Assembly: GCA_001600095.1 (NCBI GenBank)
Contig: BCIX01000002.1
Location: 310,001 to 374,000, forward strand
Direction of reading: 5' to 3'
DNA length: 64,000 bases
Source: Bullera alba
Taxonomy: Eukaryota; Basidiomycota; Tremellomycetes; Tremellales; Bulleraceae
Positions 43,679 to 59,266 of the stretch are shown here, piece by piece (the first letter of the stretch is position 1; each line of letters starts with the position of its first letter). The notes beneath the pieces are model-generated. The model saw only the letters and a list, made by a program, of their open reading frames with translations. It had not been told where the DNA came from and did no database searches. The position numbers were made by a program, and so were the translations under genes.

Positions 43679-46600
43679 TCATCCGACGTCTAGGCGCGAA
43701 CGCCCACCTATCACCTTCCACCCATTCACTTGGTCTATATCGTCACTATCGTCATCATCGTCGTCATCACCGTCCGTCGTCCATACGTGATCTTGCTGTT
43801 TTCCGGTCGACTTCGCCTGTTTGCGCTGCACTGGAGCGCGTGCTTTCGATACCGAAGCTGGCATACCCTGTCCCTCGCCATTCCTACCGACACCTCTGAT
43901 GAAATTGAGTGTGTCAAGAATAGCGGCGTCCTCTACTGGAGCGGCCTTTGCCCGAGGCTTGGCAACAGCCTTCTTCGAGGTACCCGATTTTGCGGTTTTA
44001 TTCGGTTTTGGCGAATTGACCTTCTTGGCCTGTTTGCTCTTCGGACCATCAAGTTCGTGGCCATCATCCTTGTCGTCGTCCAGATCATCGTCGTTGATGT
44101 CGTCGTCGTCGGCACTGTCGATCTCCACGACTTTCTTGGCCGCAGCACCCCTCCGAGAGGAAGATTTTGCTTTGGTGTTGACAAACGTGCACTCGATGGG
44201 ATTGGTGAATGCGCCATCCTCGATTTGGTTCAGAGTCAGTCGGGAGAGCCGGATGGCTAATCGTCCTGGCTCGACGTAGACATTGGTCGTATCTACGAAA
44301 GCGTCAGTGTGCGCCAACGAGATTACGCTTAACGGTGAGCTTACATGACGTAGCGGCGAACGCTGTTCGCAAGGCGTCAGTGACAATCTGGCTGGAGGAT
44401 CTAAGACAGCTCACATTCCTCCAGATAACCCAGCAGAGTCATGTGAATCAGCAACGCCTCGACGTCCTGCACCGAGACGTTTGAGCGCATCTCTCCACTG
44501 ATCATCGACGTTGCGAGGCCAGACTCACGTCCTTGCTCATGTCGACCTTGGTCCCGATCAACTTATCCAACTCCAATGACCCCGTCTCGTTCTCCGCTTT
44601 TCGCTTTACACCCTGGCTGGGGATCGAGAACGACGCGCCGCCTAGCCCTCGGACCACAGACGCGAGATTGGACAATGTCACTCGTCCACCCTGGTTCATG
44701 ATCTGCTTCAACACCCTCAGGATCTTCCAGCATTCCACAGTGACGTCTTTGGTGATGATCGACTCGGGATCTCGGAGGCAGTTGTCACAAATCCCACAGG
44801 TGGTGACACTCCCTCCGGGTCCGGTGAGTGAGTCTGAGGTGTCCCAGGCTGCAGCAGACAGAGAGGCGCTCGCGGAGAAGTACTAAGAAGAGGCTTTAGT
44901 AACTCTTCAGACTAGTCACACCAGAGACGACACTCACCTTTGCGAAGGCCACCTTGCGACAAGTCTTGAGATCTTGTGCGAAACGCAGCATTTCGTGCAC
45001 TGCAACGTGTCAGCTTTGGAAGACGCATAGCTTCGGCCGACCCACATTTACCGGTTCCGTCGACCTTACTATATGTCAAGGACGATAGCCTCGAAGCGTC
45101 TTGACTTCGATAGAAAAGGATGCAATCGCTGACCAGGCCATCTCGGCCGGCTCGACCTGTCTCTTGGTAGTATCCGTCCAGCGATTTGGACATCTGAAAT
45201 AAGAGTTGAGCTTTCGCTCGCATTTGATCCGCGTGGACTTACGGAGTGATCTACAGTGTGGGTGGTCAGCGTACGACGCGAGACAATGGCGCTGGCGAGA
45301 CTCACGAATCACATATCGTACATCTCCCTTGTCGATCCCCAAGCCGAAGGCGATGGTGGCACATATACAGCTGAAGGTGTCAGTACCACTGGACCACTGG
45401 AGAGGAACACGGGAGTGCACTCACTTGATCTTGCCCTGCCTCCATTCGACGTGTATCCTTTCTTTCTTCTCATCATCAATTCCAGCATGGTATGCCCCGG
45501 TCTAGAACCCATCAGAGCCGCCACAAGGACAGTTGTACCAGGCCTCTCACTTTGATCTTGCCGTTCGACCAGGTACGTAACTCCTCAGAGACAGTATCCG
45601 CATCCTAGGTTAAATCAACAGTTGTTCGCTGACGACATGTTCGAGTGCAGCCTACCTTCTGGCTGAAACAGTATATAATGCCACTACTGATTCTGCACTA
45701 CATCAGCCAAACGTCGCTAAGCGCTGAACTTACGGATAAGTGTCGAGGATGAATTTCCCCATGCGCTCAATGGCGGCTTTGGCGCTGGCGGGTTTTGGAA
45801 GGACTTTGTAGTGCAAATTCGGCCTGAACAGCGGTGCAGAAAAGAAGACCGTTCCGTTGCCATTCGCCTCTATGGAGGGGTCAGCTTCAAAGAACGCAAG
45901 TCTTGGTTTTGGCCACACCTCTTCCGTCGGTGATTGGGCGTAGTTTCAGAATCGTCAGTAGATCGGGCAAAGTCTTGGAACTCAGAGTGGCCGTCTTCGA
46001 CGTCAGCACTGTCCTGTACATAGAAACGCTTACCACTGCCTGGATTGGAACCCGAGGGAAAAGCGACTTGAGCACCGATAAGTTTTTGTAATCTGGTCTG
46101 AAGTCTATTCATACGTCAGTCCTCCTCAAGAGCTGCTGGACTCACCGTGCCCCATCTGACTACAACAGTGTGCTTCGTCTGAGCCAGACAATCAGCGTCA
46201 ACTGCAGTCTTGAAGCCCTGCCTTTCTACGTACCGATCACGAATCTCTCTGTGGGCAAATGTTAGCTAGAATAGACGCGAGTGCGAAACCTAATGAGCAC
46301 TCACTCAAACGGCCAGAGTCATTGGCGTTTTGCAGCGCTCCCATGAATTGCTTGGATTTTGCGATCTTCTCGGGCTGAGGTTGTGGGGTCAGGGAGATTA
46401 CAACGCAGTCCGGAACGCAACGTACTGTCACATAGCACATCTAAGAAAACCTGTCAGCGCGGGTTGGGCGATATACATAATCTGACTCACCTTGAGCTCT
46501 TTCTGCTCGTTCGACCCTCCTTCCCGTATCCTTCGATACAGCTCATTCTGCTCATACTTACTGGTGGCCCCAGTGATCATCTACACACCATACTCAGTAC

Positions 46601-47410
46601 ATCCTGCCACACACACCCCGGTCAACTCACGGCACATTCCACGCCTAGCTCTTTCAACCCCCTGACTTGATCCCAAATCAGAGCCAGCAAAGGACTAATG
46701 ACCACGGTCAAGCCCTTGGCCCCGGCTACCGCTGGTAGTTGATAGGTTAAACTCTTTCCACCACCAGTTGGCATCACGCAGACGATATCTCGACCGTCCA
46801 TAGCCGCGTTGATGACACCCTCTTGACATAGTCGAAAAGATTTCAGGCCGAACGACTGCTTGAGCGCACCGAGCACAGCTGGCCTCCACGGGAACGAGGA
46901 CGATTGGTAGTCTGTCACGGAGTCGTTTTGCCTTTGTGGGCCTTTACTTGGCCCTGCGCGTGCGCTCGCTCGCGGATTGAGTTGGGCTTCCAATTCCCTT
47001 CGCTCGGCCGTGAGCGCCGAGTATAGCTGCTGCAAGGGTTCCAGCTGTGTTTGCACCGATTTGATCTAGCACAAAGAGTCAGTGGCCACTCACAGAAAGG
47101 ACGGATGCTCTAGGCGCACCTCAGAGTCGAGCTTGGCCAGCGCTACTCTCGGTGCCTCCCTGCCTTCAGGGTCGATATCATCAGTTGTCGATTCACCATA
47201 GTCTGGTTCTGGCTTCGCAGTACCACTAAATCCATTGGAATAGCCGCCAGCAGACTTTGAGGGCCCAGCTTTAATCTGCACTTCCTCCATATCATCGTCG
47301 TCGCTGTCGACGTAGATAGGCGAAGAGTAGGACCTCTCTTGACGAACCGGCTGCTTGGTCGGCTTGTGACCCCCTCCCAACCTTTGCCCTGCGCCGCTGA
47401 AAGACGTCAT
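43679..47410 (-). CDS. RecQ-family DNA helicase (RECQL1 type)
   Basis: I resolve 21 exons, 904 residues, all phases closing: 47410-47120, 47065-46631, 46580-46491, 46440-46426, 46374-46305, 46248-46234, 46178-46146, 46104-46034, 45994-45919, 45869-45734, 45692-45656, 45604-45551, 45501-45425, 45370-45306, 45250-45243, 45193-45052, 44999-44938, 44882-44529, 44466-44415, 44362-44345, 44292-43679. A coiled-coil helix ('QTQLEPLQQLYSALTAERREL') precedes the helicase as in human RECQL1. Motif I is 'MPTGGGKSLTYQLPA' (Lys201), motif II DEAH (306-309), motif VI 'YYQETGRAGRDG'. The zinc site 'CGICDNC' and the RQC winged helix ('VEALLIHMTLLGYLEE') follow. The tail is acidic and Lys-rich. The aromatic-rich loop has Met314 where the family has Trp. 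The enzyme unwinds DNA in repair and replication. Four exons are 8-18 nt long. Confidence 0.92.
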
Positions 47411-47846
47411 GACTCAGACCGACTCCTTGCTATCCATGTCGGGCTTGGATCTATTGACTACAGCGAGTCTAGCTGCAATGGCTGAAAGGTGTGATGCCGT
47501 TCGACATTGCTTGTCACAACTTTTGTATCGAGCTCATGTCGGTGGACGCGTTGTTACCCCGCATTTGAAACACGTCACGTGATGTAGGAGATCAGGAGAT
47601 CCGTGCCTGGGATTGAAATCGACCCGACACCGTTTTCGATTTTGTCAACGAGCAGCGACGAGCTCAACTTTGGTCGATTTGAACATCAACGTACTCGTAC
47701 CACTTACAGCCAAGCAAGTTTTCTGCACGGGACATACAGATCCCGAAAGGAAGGCTATCAGCAAGATAAAGCTCGCGAGACAGCTGCTCCGACCCCTCTG
47801 TCGACCCGTTAGACAACACTCCACCCTCGCGGAAGACTTGTTGATC
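47411..47846. other. Bidirectional promoter between RecQ and NCL1
   Basis: A 436 nt divergent spacer. It holds an ACGCGT box (listed separately). No other gene is seen. Confidence 0.6.
47545..47550. promoter_or_regulatory. Possible MCB box (ACGCGT) upstream of the RecQ gene
   Basis: A perfect ACGCGT 135 nt from the RecQ start and 297 nt from the NCL1 start. G1/S control of a repair helicase would be sensible, but binding is inferred. Confidence 0.35.
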
Positions 47847-51038
<3,192 letters not shown>

Positions 51039-51979
51039 TCGGCTCACTCGCGCAGATAGGGTTGGCAAGGTAGATATACAACTTCTAGACATACTGCAGA
51101 GCTGCCGGATATCAATCTGACATCTAATGTATATCCTGATACCTGCGGAACAGAATCCGAAAGGTCTTAAGGTCAGCCCCGTTGCGCGTGACCACCATGG
51201 ACCCGCTGCGTCACTGTTAGAGGTCATGAAGGAGCGCAGGGCGCTCGAGCTGCGGGCATTATTGCATTCTGACACGTCTATATCAGATGCACACGTCCAT
51301 CTCCGACTCCAACATCGACCTCGACGGGGAACTCATTCGCGTCCCCGTGTCCGTCTGCGGTGTCCTCCTCACCCCGGCCTTGGCCAGAGTATCAATGCTA
51401 TGCGTTAGGATCATATACTGTACAAGCATTCCCCCAACAAAAAGAATCCCCCGAGACCAACAGATCTAACCGCCGACCCGTAGTCGAGTGGGCTCACTAC
51501 CGGGAAATGGAAACAATAAAGGGTTGAAGAGGGAACGGGGAAAGGGAGAAAAGTCCATAAAAAGGCCAAAGGGCGCTTCTTGATCATTACCAATGCTGGA
51601 GGGTGGAGATGTTGAAGATCGGCGGATGTAGGTCGAATCAAGATGATTCGAGGTGGATCATACCGAGAGAGGTAGGGATGTAGACAAATTACGTGGCGTT
51701 GAGCTTGGCGTTGAGCTTGGCGTTGAAACGTTCTATGTTGTACAGGTGAAAAATGCGACAAGAGTTTCGTTGAAGATCGACCCGAGAACCCAATGGAGAT
51801 CGCACAAGCGACGAATAGCGTCCTAGGACGTCAGAGCGCGGCGTTGATGGACCGTTGATGTCATGATGTATGTAGTGATGATTGTTGTTTGAATGCGTCG
51901 ATATGCTGGGTTTCGAGAATGGGTCGTTTGTCCGGCAAAGGTGGGGAGAGAATTGAGCGAATGTCGTAAGTGAGTGAGG
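51039..51979. other. Intergenic, convergent 3' ends
   Basis: About 940 nt between NCL1 and KAP95. A plus-strand frame at 51287-51469 and minus-strand frames of 116-144 codons show no family and no splice partner. A 12-base tandem repeat lies at 51695-51726. Confidence 0.5.
51695..51726. repeat. Tandem 12-base repeat
   Basis: About two and a half copies of ggcgttgagctt in the 3' region of KAP95. Confidence 0.8.
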
Positions 51980-54900
51980 TTACTTCGACACCTCTTTGAT
52001 GGCCTGTGTTGATAAAAGTCAGTGTAGTGCTCGACGTGCTCTATGGTGTCAACTCACCTGCTGGGCATACAGAGCGTTGTTCTTGGCAGACTTGGATCGT
52101 CCACGGCTCTTGGCCCACGAGATGGCACCTTGGATCCACTCCTGCATCAACTGCTCCTTGACGGCACCCTTGTACGTGTCTCCGAAGTCACCGATCAAAC
52201 CGAGCATCGAGGACGAGAACGTGTCTGTCCGGTTGTCCTTGTCCATCCAGCATTGCTGCAGGAAGCTGACAATACCACTGACGTACTGGTACATTGGCTC
52301 GGCTAGAGCGAAATTAGCACCCTTCCGAAACGAAATCGTTTGAAACTCACGGTCGCCCTTGAGACCGTTCATGATGCCGATGAACGCCTCGACAATGGCC
52401 TCTCGCATCGTCCAGACGAACTCGAGCATGGCCGTGTCGTTGGCGGCGGCGGCAGTGGCCCCGGCTTGCGACAGGATTTCCATGGTCGTCTGGAGGTATG
52501 GCACGAACCCTCCACCGACAGCTAGCGCGATTTCGCCAATGGTCGTGATGGCATTTGGCTTGACCTGTCGGTGAATGACAGGCGATCGGAGAATGTCAAT
52601 TAGACCAACCATGAATCGCTCGGCATATGGCGTCACACCCTCGTTGATGGCTCGGCTGATGTCCGAGATGACATAGACGGCAGCTTGTCCGACCTGCCAG
52701 TCCTCATACGACGCCAAGGCCGAGAAGAGGAAGGGAGCGAACGCCTCCATGTACTTGTTGAAGCCAGCTTCGAGAGCGCTGGCCAAAGCACCCACGGTGG
52801 CAAAGGCGTCTTCGAGAACACCAGAGTGTCTGCCGGAGTTGGAGATCAGACCAAGCAGGTTGGTCATGATCCTGTCGGCGAATGGCGCAATCAAGGTTGG
52901 ACTGCCGTGAATGACGCTCTGGATGACAATGGTGATGTTGGACTGCATATCGTTCCAGTTGTTTCGGTCGTCGATACCAACCAGTTGGCTCTGCATCGCG
53001 AGAAGAGCCTCCTGTCTGGCCAGCATGGTGATGGCAACTTCTTGCACAACTGGCAGGGTGTCTTCAGCCGAAGCGCTGACAAATGCGGCGATCGTCTGGT
53101 ACGCCGCTGTTCTGCTGTTGTGCTCGTTGGTCGACTTTTCTGACAACGGCACAAGAGCCTGGATGATGCCAGAGTAGTACTGCGACATCCTGTTGCTTGG
53201 CTCGAGTCCATCAGGGTTTCCAGAGGCGACCTGGCTGACGAGGTTGTGCAGTGTCGTGCAGCACGAGTTGGCAATCTTGGGCGACTGTTGAAGCCCCAGC
53301 ACGACGGCAGTGATCAGGTTCTCGAGGTACATGTCGTGGTCGACGTATTCGAGCATGACTTCGGTGATCTTGCTGACGGTCCACGCAACTGACTCTCTGA
53401 CCTGCACACTGGGGTCGGTGGACATCATGTTGAGCAGAGCACCGAGCGCCTGGGATACTAGTGGCTGGAGCACAGTAGGGTCGGGCCCGTCGAGGATCGA
53501 GCCAAAGGCCATGACGGCGGCCTCTCGGTGTTGCCAGTCCGACTTTGTGATACCGGCTTCCACAAATGGAACGACAGGTTGCACGATGGCGTCACCAACA
53601 TTTCTCGCTAGTAGCTCGAGACAAGCTCCAGCGGCCATGGACCGGGTCCAGTCGTCCTCGTCGTCATCCTCACTTTGCTGGGTGAGCAGCTTGAGTAGGA
53701 CTGGGAGAATCTCCGACATGGCGGTTCTAGCAAAGTCCTTCGGGTACGCATCGGGCTCGTCTCCGTAGTCCAGAGCCTACAAGTCAGCAGACATTCACCA
53801 GATCCTGAACTCACCTCTTGCATATCAGCAGTCATCTCGATTTCCTCTTCGCACACAGTACTCCAGAACTCTATGGCTTGAAGAGCAACTGGCTCCTCTG
53901 GGCTATTCATTCCCATGATCGTGAGCTGCAGTAACCGAGATCAGCGATAGATCCCACCCTTGCACGAATTATGACTCACGCCGAACAAGGCTCTCTCCAT
54001 GTAAAAGCTCATCTTGTCGTAGTATAGGGACATGATTCGGACAAGACACTCGAACGCTCCAACCTGGACAGTGGTGGATTGGCTCTGAGTAGCTTCGCAG
54101 ATGACCTGCATAATGTAGTTTCGCTCGCCCTGTTTGATGTCAGCGTGTGCGCCAGCAAAAGGGAGTGTGCCCACCTCTCGCTCAAAGTTGTCGCTGATGA
54201 ACTCTAGCGAATTGAACAACGCATGGATGGCAGCCGCTTGGACATCTAAACTTGGCTCCTCTTTCCTGGCACCCTGGACAACGGCAGTAAGAATCTCGTT
54301 AGATCGAGCGGACAGAATCTCGGGTCGCTAGAAGGGATGAAAAATCAGCTTTTTGGTACAGAGATACAGAATCACTACTCACGATGACCTCGCAGACGTA
54401 TCCAACTGCCTGAAGAGTGTTTATCCTCAGACCAGTGTTCTCGGCATTTCCCACAAACTCCAAGAGATTCTGGATCAACTCTGGCCATCTCTGAGCAGGG
54501 AGTTCGATAGCAGCAACGGCCGAGACACATTGAGCGGCGACACCGCCGACCTGGAGGTTTGGCGATCCGAGGGTGGAAAGGAGGGATTGTTTGAAAGGCG
54601 CGGTAGCATCGGGAGGAAGTGCCAAGAATCGCTCCGATAGTGCTCCCTGGTTCACCTCGTCCTGAACTCATTCAGCCTCAAGCCCTCATGTGCATATGGA
54701 CACCATGTGACTCACCCGTGCCGCGAGAGAGTTCTTGAAAGCCAGACCGGCAGCCCGTCTGATGTGATTGGGGGTCTGTTCATTTGCGAGCTCGGCGACT
54801 AGTGTATGGAGGTAGCCGTGCTGATAAAGAGACGTCAGTAGTGGAACGGGCCGGACTTATAGCAGCCTATACTCACGAAGTTGTCCCTCGAAGCGGCTTC

Positions 54901-55060
54901 GAGCTGCTTGGTCGCAGACTCTCGCAGAGCAGCATCTATGCGATGATATGTCAGCTTCCGCTCTACTGATTCGCGACCTTCGCGCTATGGCCTAGGCAGA
55001 ACAACAACACGTAGACATACCTGGCGACAGCGAGTTCTCTAGCAATTGGACCGCGTTCAT
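51980..55060 (-). CDS. KAP95: Importin beta-1 subunit (karyopherin 95)
   Basis: Ten exons (55060-55021, 54935-54877, 54820-54716, 54661-54383, 54327-54175, 54129-53980, 53925-53815, 53776-52351, 52302-52058, 52003-51980) give 863 residues, almost the length of yeast Kap95. It is built of HEAT repeats. 'NEQTPNHIRRAAGLAFKNSL' is the importin N-terminal domain that contacts RanGTP, and 'EDDDEDDWTRSMAAGACLEL' contains the acidic loop in HEAT repeat 8. 'RESVAWTVSKITEVM' and 'FADRIMTNLLGLIS' are further family stretches. The protein carries cargo with importin alpha, or alone, through nuclear pores. The last exon codes only seven residues. The 48 nt intron at 52350-52303 is in frame and stop-free. 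Confidence 0.96.
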
Positions 55061-55893
55061 GTTGACGCGATGATTCTATTTTCCGTTTCCTACTTGTAAC
55101 ACCGGGCTATCCGTTCGCGAGTATCTCTTCAGTCGAGTCTGGTCGTTCAGTTTTTCGCCTAGGGTATCGATTGGCGAGGTTTGAGTGATCTGAAGCAGAG
55201 TGTCGGGAAAGTTTGGATCGAAAGTGTAGTTCAAGGTTGGAGGAGGAGCACCTAGTTGCAGTACGCCGTATAGCTCACCAGTTGGTCTCGAGCGTCGCTT
55301 GCCGCCGCTCAGTGGCGGGATCAAATCTCCCCTGGCTTGAAAGCAGCGGGATAAAAACAGAGAAAATAGTTTCCTGGGATTTCCAAGGGAAGCGCTACCC
55401 GCTGATTCCGCTGATGCTGCTTCTATACGCGCTGGTTCCTGCTGATCACGTAAGCTGATCACCTATGACTCACGCAGTTATCTACGGCCGTAAACATGTA
55501 AATATAGAGTGCGGGGTGGCGACATCCAGGCACGACTGATCCGGTGCCCTGTCTTATCGAGTCTCGCCCTGTCTCGCCCTGTCAACAACATGGATCTTGA
55601 CTGCGCACAGCACGCAAATTTATAGTAGACATGTGTGGCCAAGTGCTCACCCCTTCTCGATACGCTCGGCTTGAATCACGCTAGACGAGGCTACACGATG
55701 TGCTTCTGAGTAGGCCCGGCGAGCTCGGTGTGGCTGTGAGTGGTGCTATCTTGGCATGGACCGTCGTACATTTGTCTATCTCCTATCCTTTCTTTGTCAT
55801 TCCGTTGTTCATCGACCGACCGGCGACCGCCCATCCGTCACTCCAGCGGCAACTTGGCGATAGTGATCCTGCGATAGTGACGAATCGTTCAAG
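55061..55893. other. Divergent promoter region
   Basis: Between KAP95 and the C2-domain gene. A ten-base direct repeat (gtctcgccct, two copies) lies at 55561-55582. No gene is seen. Confidence 0.55.
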
Positions 55894-57605
55894 ATGGCAA
55901 TCGATTCTGAGAAGGTGGTCTCGAAGCAGGACAGTGGGAAAGTGGACAAGTCTGCCGGCAAAGAGAAGAAACCTGAAGGTGGTCATGACAACACCCCGCT
56001 CCGGCCATCTTCGGAGCCTACGTACATGGTCAAGATAACGTTTCACTCTGCGTCCAATCTCCCCGTCTCCGATCTTGGCGCAAGATCATCCGACCCCTTC
56101 GTCCTCGCACAACTGAACACCGGTCGTCCGCCTCGAAACCCCCAAGACCCCTACCTCCGCTTCCGGTCACATACCATTCAACAGACACTGGATCCAGAAT
56201 GGTCAAGCGAATGGATTGTAGCGGGCGTCCCGGCGAGTGGGTTCCAGCTCAAGGTTCGGGTCATGGATGAAGATCCAGGAGACCACGATGATCAGGTTGG
56301 AAAGGTCACCGTAGAGTCGGGTAGATTGGAGGAAAGCTGGAAAGGGATTAATAAGCAGGAGTTCAAGATGCGCAAAGCCGGTGCCGACCTCAAATCCTAT
56401 GCGCTGCGGTGGATCCGAGCGTCAATGTGTAAGAACGTGCAGTTGCACGCTCGGATAATTATCTCGGTGGAGGTACTGGGAAAGACCAAGGAGGAGATCG
56501 GAAAGGCGTACACGGTCAACAACTTTTGGTGGATCCATTATTCCCCAATGATAGGACGTCTTACAGGGACGAAAGCAAACGACGCTCAAGGTGTCGAAAA
56601 GTTCAACTTCCAAGCCAACGAGTTACAGCTCAGAGGTCCCGTCCCGTCGGAGCTGTATCATCGATATGTGGAATTCAAGCCTTTCATCAAGGGGATGTTC
56701 AAGAATGCCGGATTGAGGGGGAGAATACTGCATAAAACACTACATCATCAACATGAGCGGCTGTACAACTTTGACAAGATGACAAAGTTCGGTACTCTGC
56801 CCGATGGACCAGGAGACGAGATGACCCTCCAATTCCTCAAGATGGCGCACTTCGATCAAGGCGGACGGATCTTCACCTATGTGATCACCCTTGATGGCAT
56901 GTTCCGGTTCACCGAGACGGGCAAGGAGTTTGGGATAGACATGCTGAGTAAACATACCATGCACTCGGACGTCAATGTGAGTGAAACACCAAAGGGGATT
57001 GTACCGTTTCCTGATCTCAGATGCAGATATTCATCGCCTGGAGTGGGGAATTCCTGATACGGCGACTGTCCAAACCCGACAAAAACGCCAATGTACCAGA
57101 TCAGCACACACATCCAGCCGATGACGTCCCTGGAGGTCCACCCAACGACGCGCCCCCACAAGATCCAGCACACTACGAGCTTGTAATCGATAATGATTCG
57201 GGGACATATCGCCCAGATGGTCAATACCTGCCCGTTCTGAAGAAGTTTCTCAAGATGAACTTCCCCGGCCTGCATATCGTCACTATGGACTGCACTGATA
57301 AGAAGCTGGACAAGATCAAGGAGGAGCAGAAACAGGTCAAGGATAAGGAGGGTGATCACCGAGTCTTTGGCCAAGGGCCAAGTAGTATCTCCAGCAGTCT
57401 GTCCAGCTCGGACGAAGAGGATCTCGAGGAGCGAGCTCGAGGTGACAAGGAGTATGAGAGCACCAAAACGAAAGGTCTGGATGCGGTGGCGGATCCTGCG
57501 GGCGCTATCCGGGGAGTCTTTGGCAGCAAGGGCAAGGTGGAGAGAGAGGAGAGGGAGACGGAAGATGATCAAGCTGTGGAGCAGAGTGAGGAGCGAGCGA
57601 AGTAG
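55894..57605 (+). CDS. C2-domain protein, fungal-conserved type
   Basis: Two exons (55894-56976, 57021-57605) give 555 residues. After a Lys-rich start, residues 45-170 form a C2 domain: 'MVKITFHSASNLPVSDLGAR' then 'SSDPFVLAQL', 'TLDPEWSSEWIV' and 'VRVMDEDPGDHDDQVGKV' provide the Asp residues of the three calcium loops. The middle region ('FQANELQLRGPVP', 'HRYVEFKPFIKGMF', 'LYNFDKMTKFGTLPDG') resembles a family of uncharacterised fungal proteins with an N-terminal C2 domain, and 'VNMQIFIAWSGEFLIRR' closes it. The C-terminal 100 residues are charged and disordered. A calcium-dependent membrane-binding role is likely. No membrane helix is evident. The exact cellular function is unknown. Confidence 0.8.
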
Positions 57606-57904
57606 GAACTTGCGTTCTTTTGTGCTATTATACCCTCGTGTGTAACCTTGTGTAGCCTCTCTGGATGACCTATAATGATGTAAACTAGTAGCCAATACAA
57701 GGAGTAGCTGCCTGCGATCCACGATCAAAGATGACAGATGTACGCCGTAAATCTAGGCCGTCGGGCATTTGCGAGATCTTCATATTCGATTTCAGGCACG
57801 GCCCCGGGAATTGGACGATCGGGCAACGAGATGGGAGGTGGGCTTCTTGTTGCTTTCATCTCTACGTTCTATCAACAAACATTCCGCTCCCGTAGCTGGA
57901 CGCG

Positions 57905-59266
57905 ATGTCACCAGAACCTGAGATGACGAGTCGGAAGGGCAAGAAAGTATGGACGACCCTTGTCACCAAGCCAGAATACGTCGCCGGTAAGTCCAGCAAC
58001 ATCTTCTTTTGCTCTGGCACACGTGTTGATTCTCGATCGCCGGTCTTCAGGTCTGCTCACCGTCAACTACACCCTGCAATCGGTCTCAGCGTACCCTCTA
58101 GTGGTCATGGCGACAAACACGTTGCCAGAGAGCTCCAGAGCGACCATTCGATCTCAGGGGATGGAGATTATCGATGTAGAACACCTTGCCCCGGCAGCAG
58201 GGCGACATGGAGGTTTCGACCCCAAGTTTAGCAGATTCGCGGATACATGGACCAAGCTAAGGGTGTTCGACCTGGTGGGCCACGAGAGGGTGGTGATGAT
58301 AGACTCGGATATGATCTTCCTGAGGGGCATGGACGAGCTCTTCGACATGGATCTAGAGGACGACTGGATCGCAGCATGTCCCGCTTGCGTTTGCAACCCG
58401 TTCAAGATCCCTCATTACCCAGCCGACTGGTGAGTGAGGAATGAAACCTGGGCCGTACTTTCACTGTACCGTCCAAGAGTCACTGGGAGACCGGCATATT
58501 GACTGATGCTATCCTAGGGTCCCCGACAATTGTCAATATGCCAAACAGTCAAGACACTGTACTATCGCCGATATACCCAATCCCAAGGTGGACGATCCAA
58601 GAACATCACATTTGCTCAACAGTGGCCTGGTCGTCTGCAAACCCTCGAAAGACCTGATGAACGGAATCGAAGAGTATCTGAACACCTCGCCGACGATACC
58701 CCACCTAAAATTCCCGGACCAGGACTTGCTCGCCGACTACTTCAAGGGCAGATGGAAGGTGTTGCCCTGGTGGTGCAACGCTCTGAAGACACTGCGTGCC
58801 GTGCATCAGGATATATGGGCGGACGAAGAGGTCCGGCTGATACACTTCATGTGAGTCAAGTCCCTCTTTGGGGCAGACCTCCCCTACTCTTGTCCCATTA
58901 AGTTGTCCGTGCTATGACCTACTGACACCAGACTTTAGTCTCGAGAAGCCTTGGAATGAGCCTCCGCCCGAGCTTTACCTACAAACCATAGCATACGGCG
59001 AGGTTGATCCATCCAAACAGCAACTAAACTACCTTCCACCGACACCTGTATCTGCGACATCCTTCCAGCAAGAAAAGCAGCAGCTTCGACCGCTTCCGCC
59101 AGCACTGCTTGATCTCGTCAAATCAACACCTGCCCAGAAAGGCATCACCAATTATGACGACGTGCATGCTTGGTGGTGGATAGCCTATGACAAAGTGCTA
59201 GAAGGGCTCAAGCAGGGGTTGGAAGCGCCGTGGAAAGAGGTCGACAGTTTCGTCCATCGCAGATGA
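57905..59266 (+). CDS. Family GT8 glycosyltransferase (glycogenin/galactinol synthase-like)
   Basis: Four exons (57905-57986, 58051-58429, 58518-58850, 58939-59266) give 373 residues. GT8 landmarks are visible: the N-terminal 'WTTLVTKPEYVAGLLTVNYTL', the metal-binding Asp-x-Asp in 'VVMIDSDMIFLRGMDELF', 'HLLNSGLVVCKPS', 'PDQDLLADYFKGRWKVLP' and 'EEVRLIHFILEKPW', where the last His and Lys bind the sugar nucleotide. There is no signal peptide, so it should be cytosolic. Members add glucose or galactose from UDP-sugars to protein (glycogenin), inositol or glycans. Lack of the long C-terminal glycogen-synthase-binding tail argues against a classical glycogenin. Confidence 0.88.

Noticed and set aside
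51287..51469. A 60-codon open frame downstream of NCL1
   Set aside because: Too short, no family and no supporting splice or regulatory signals.
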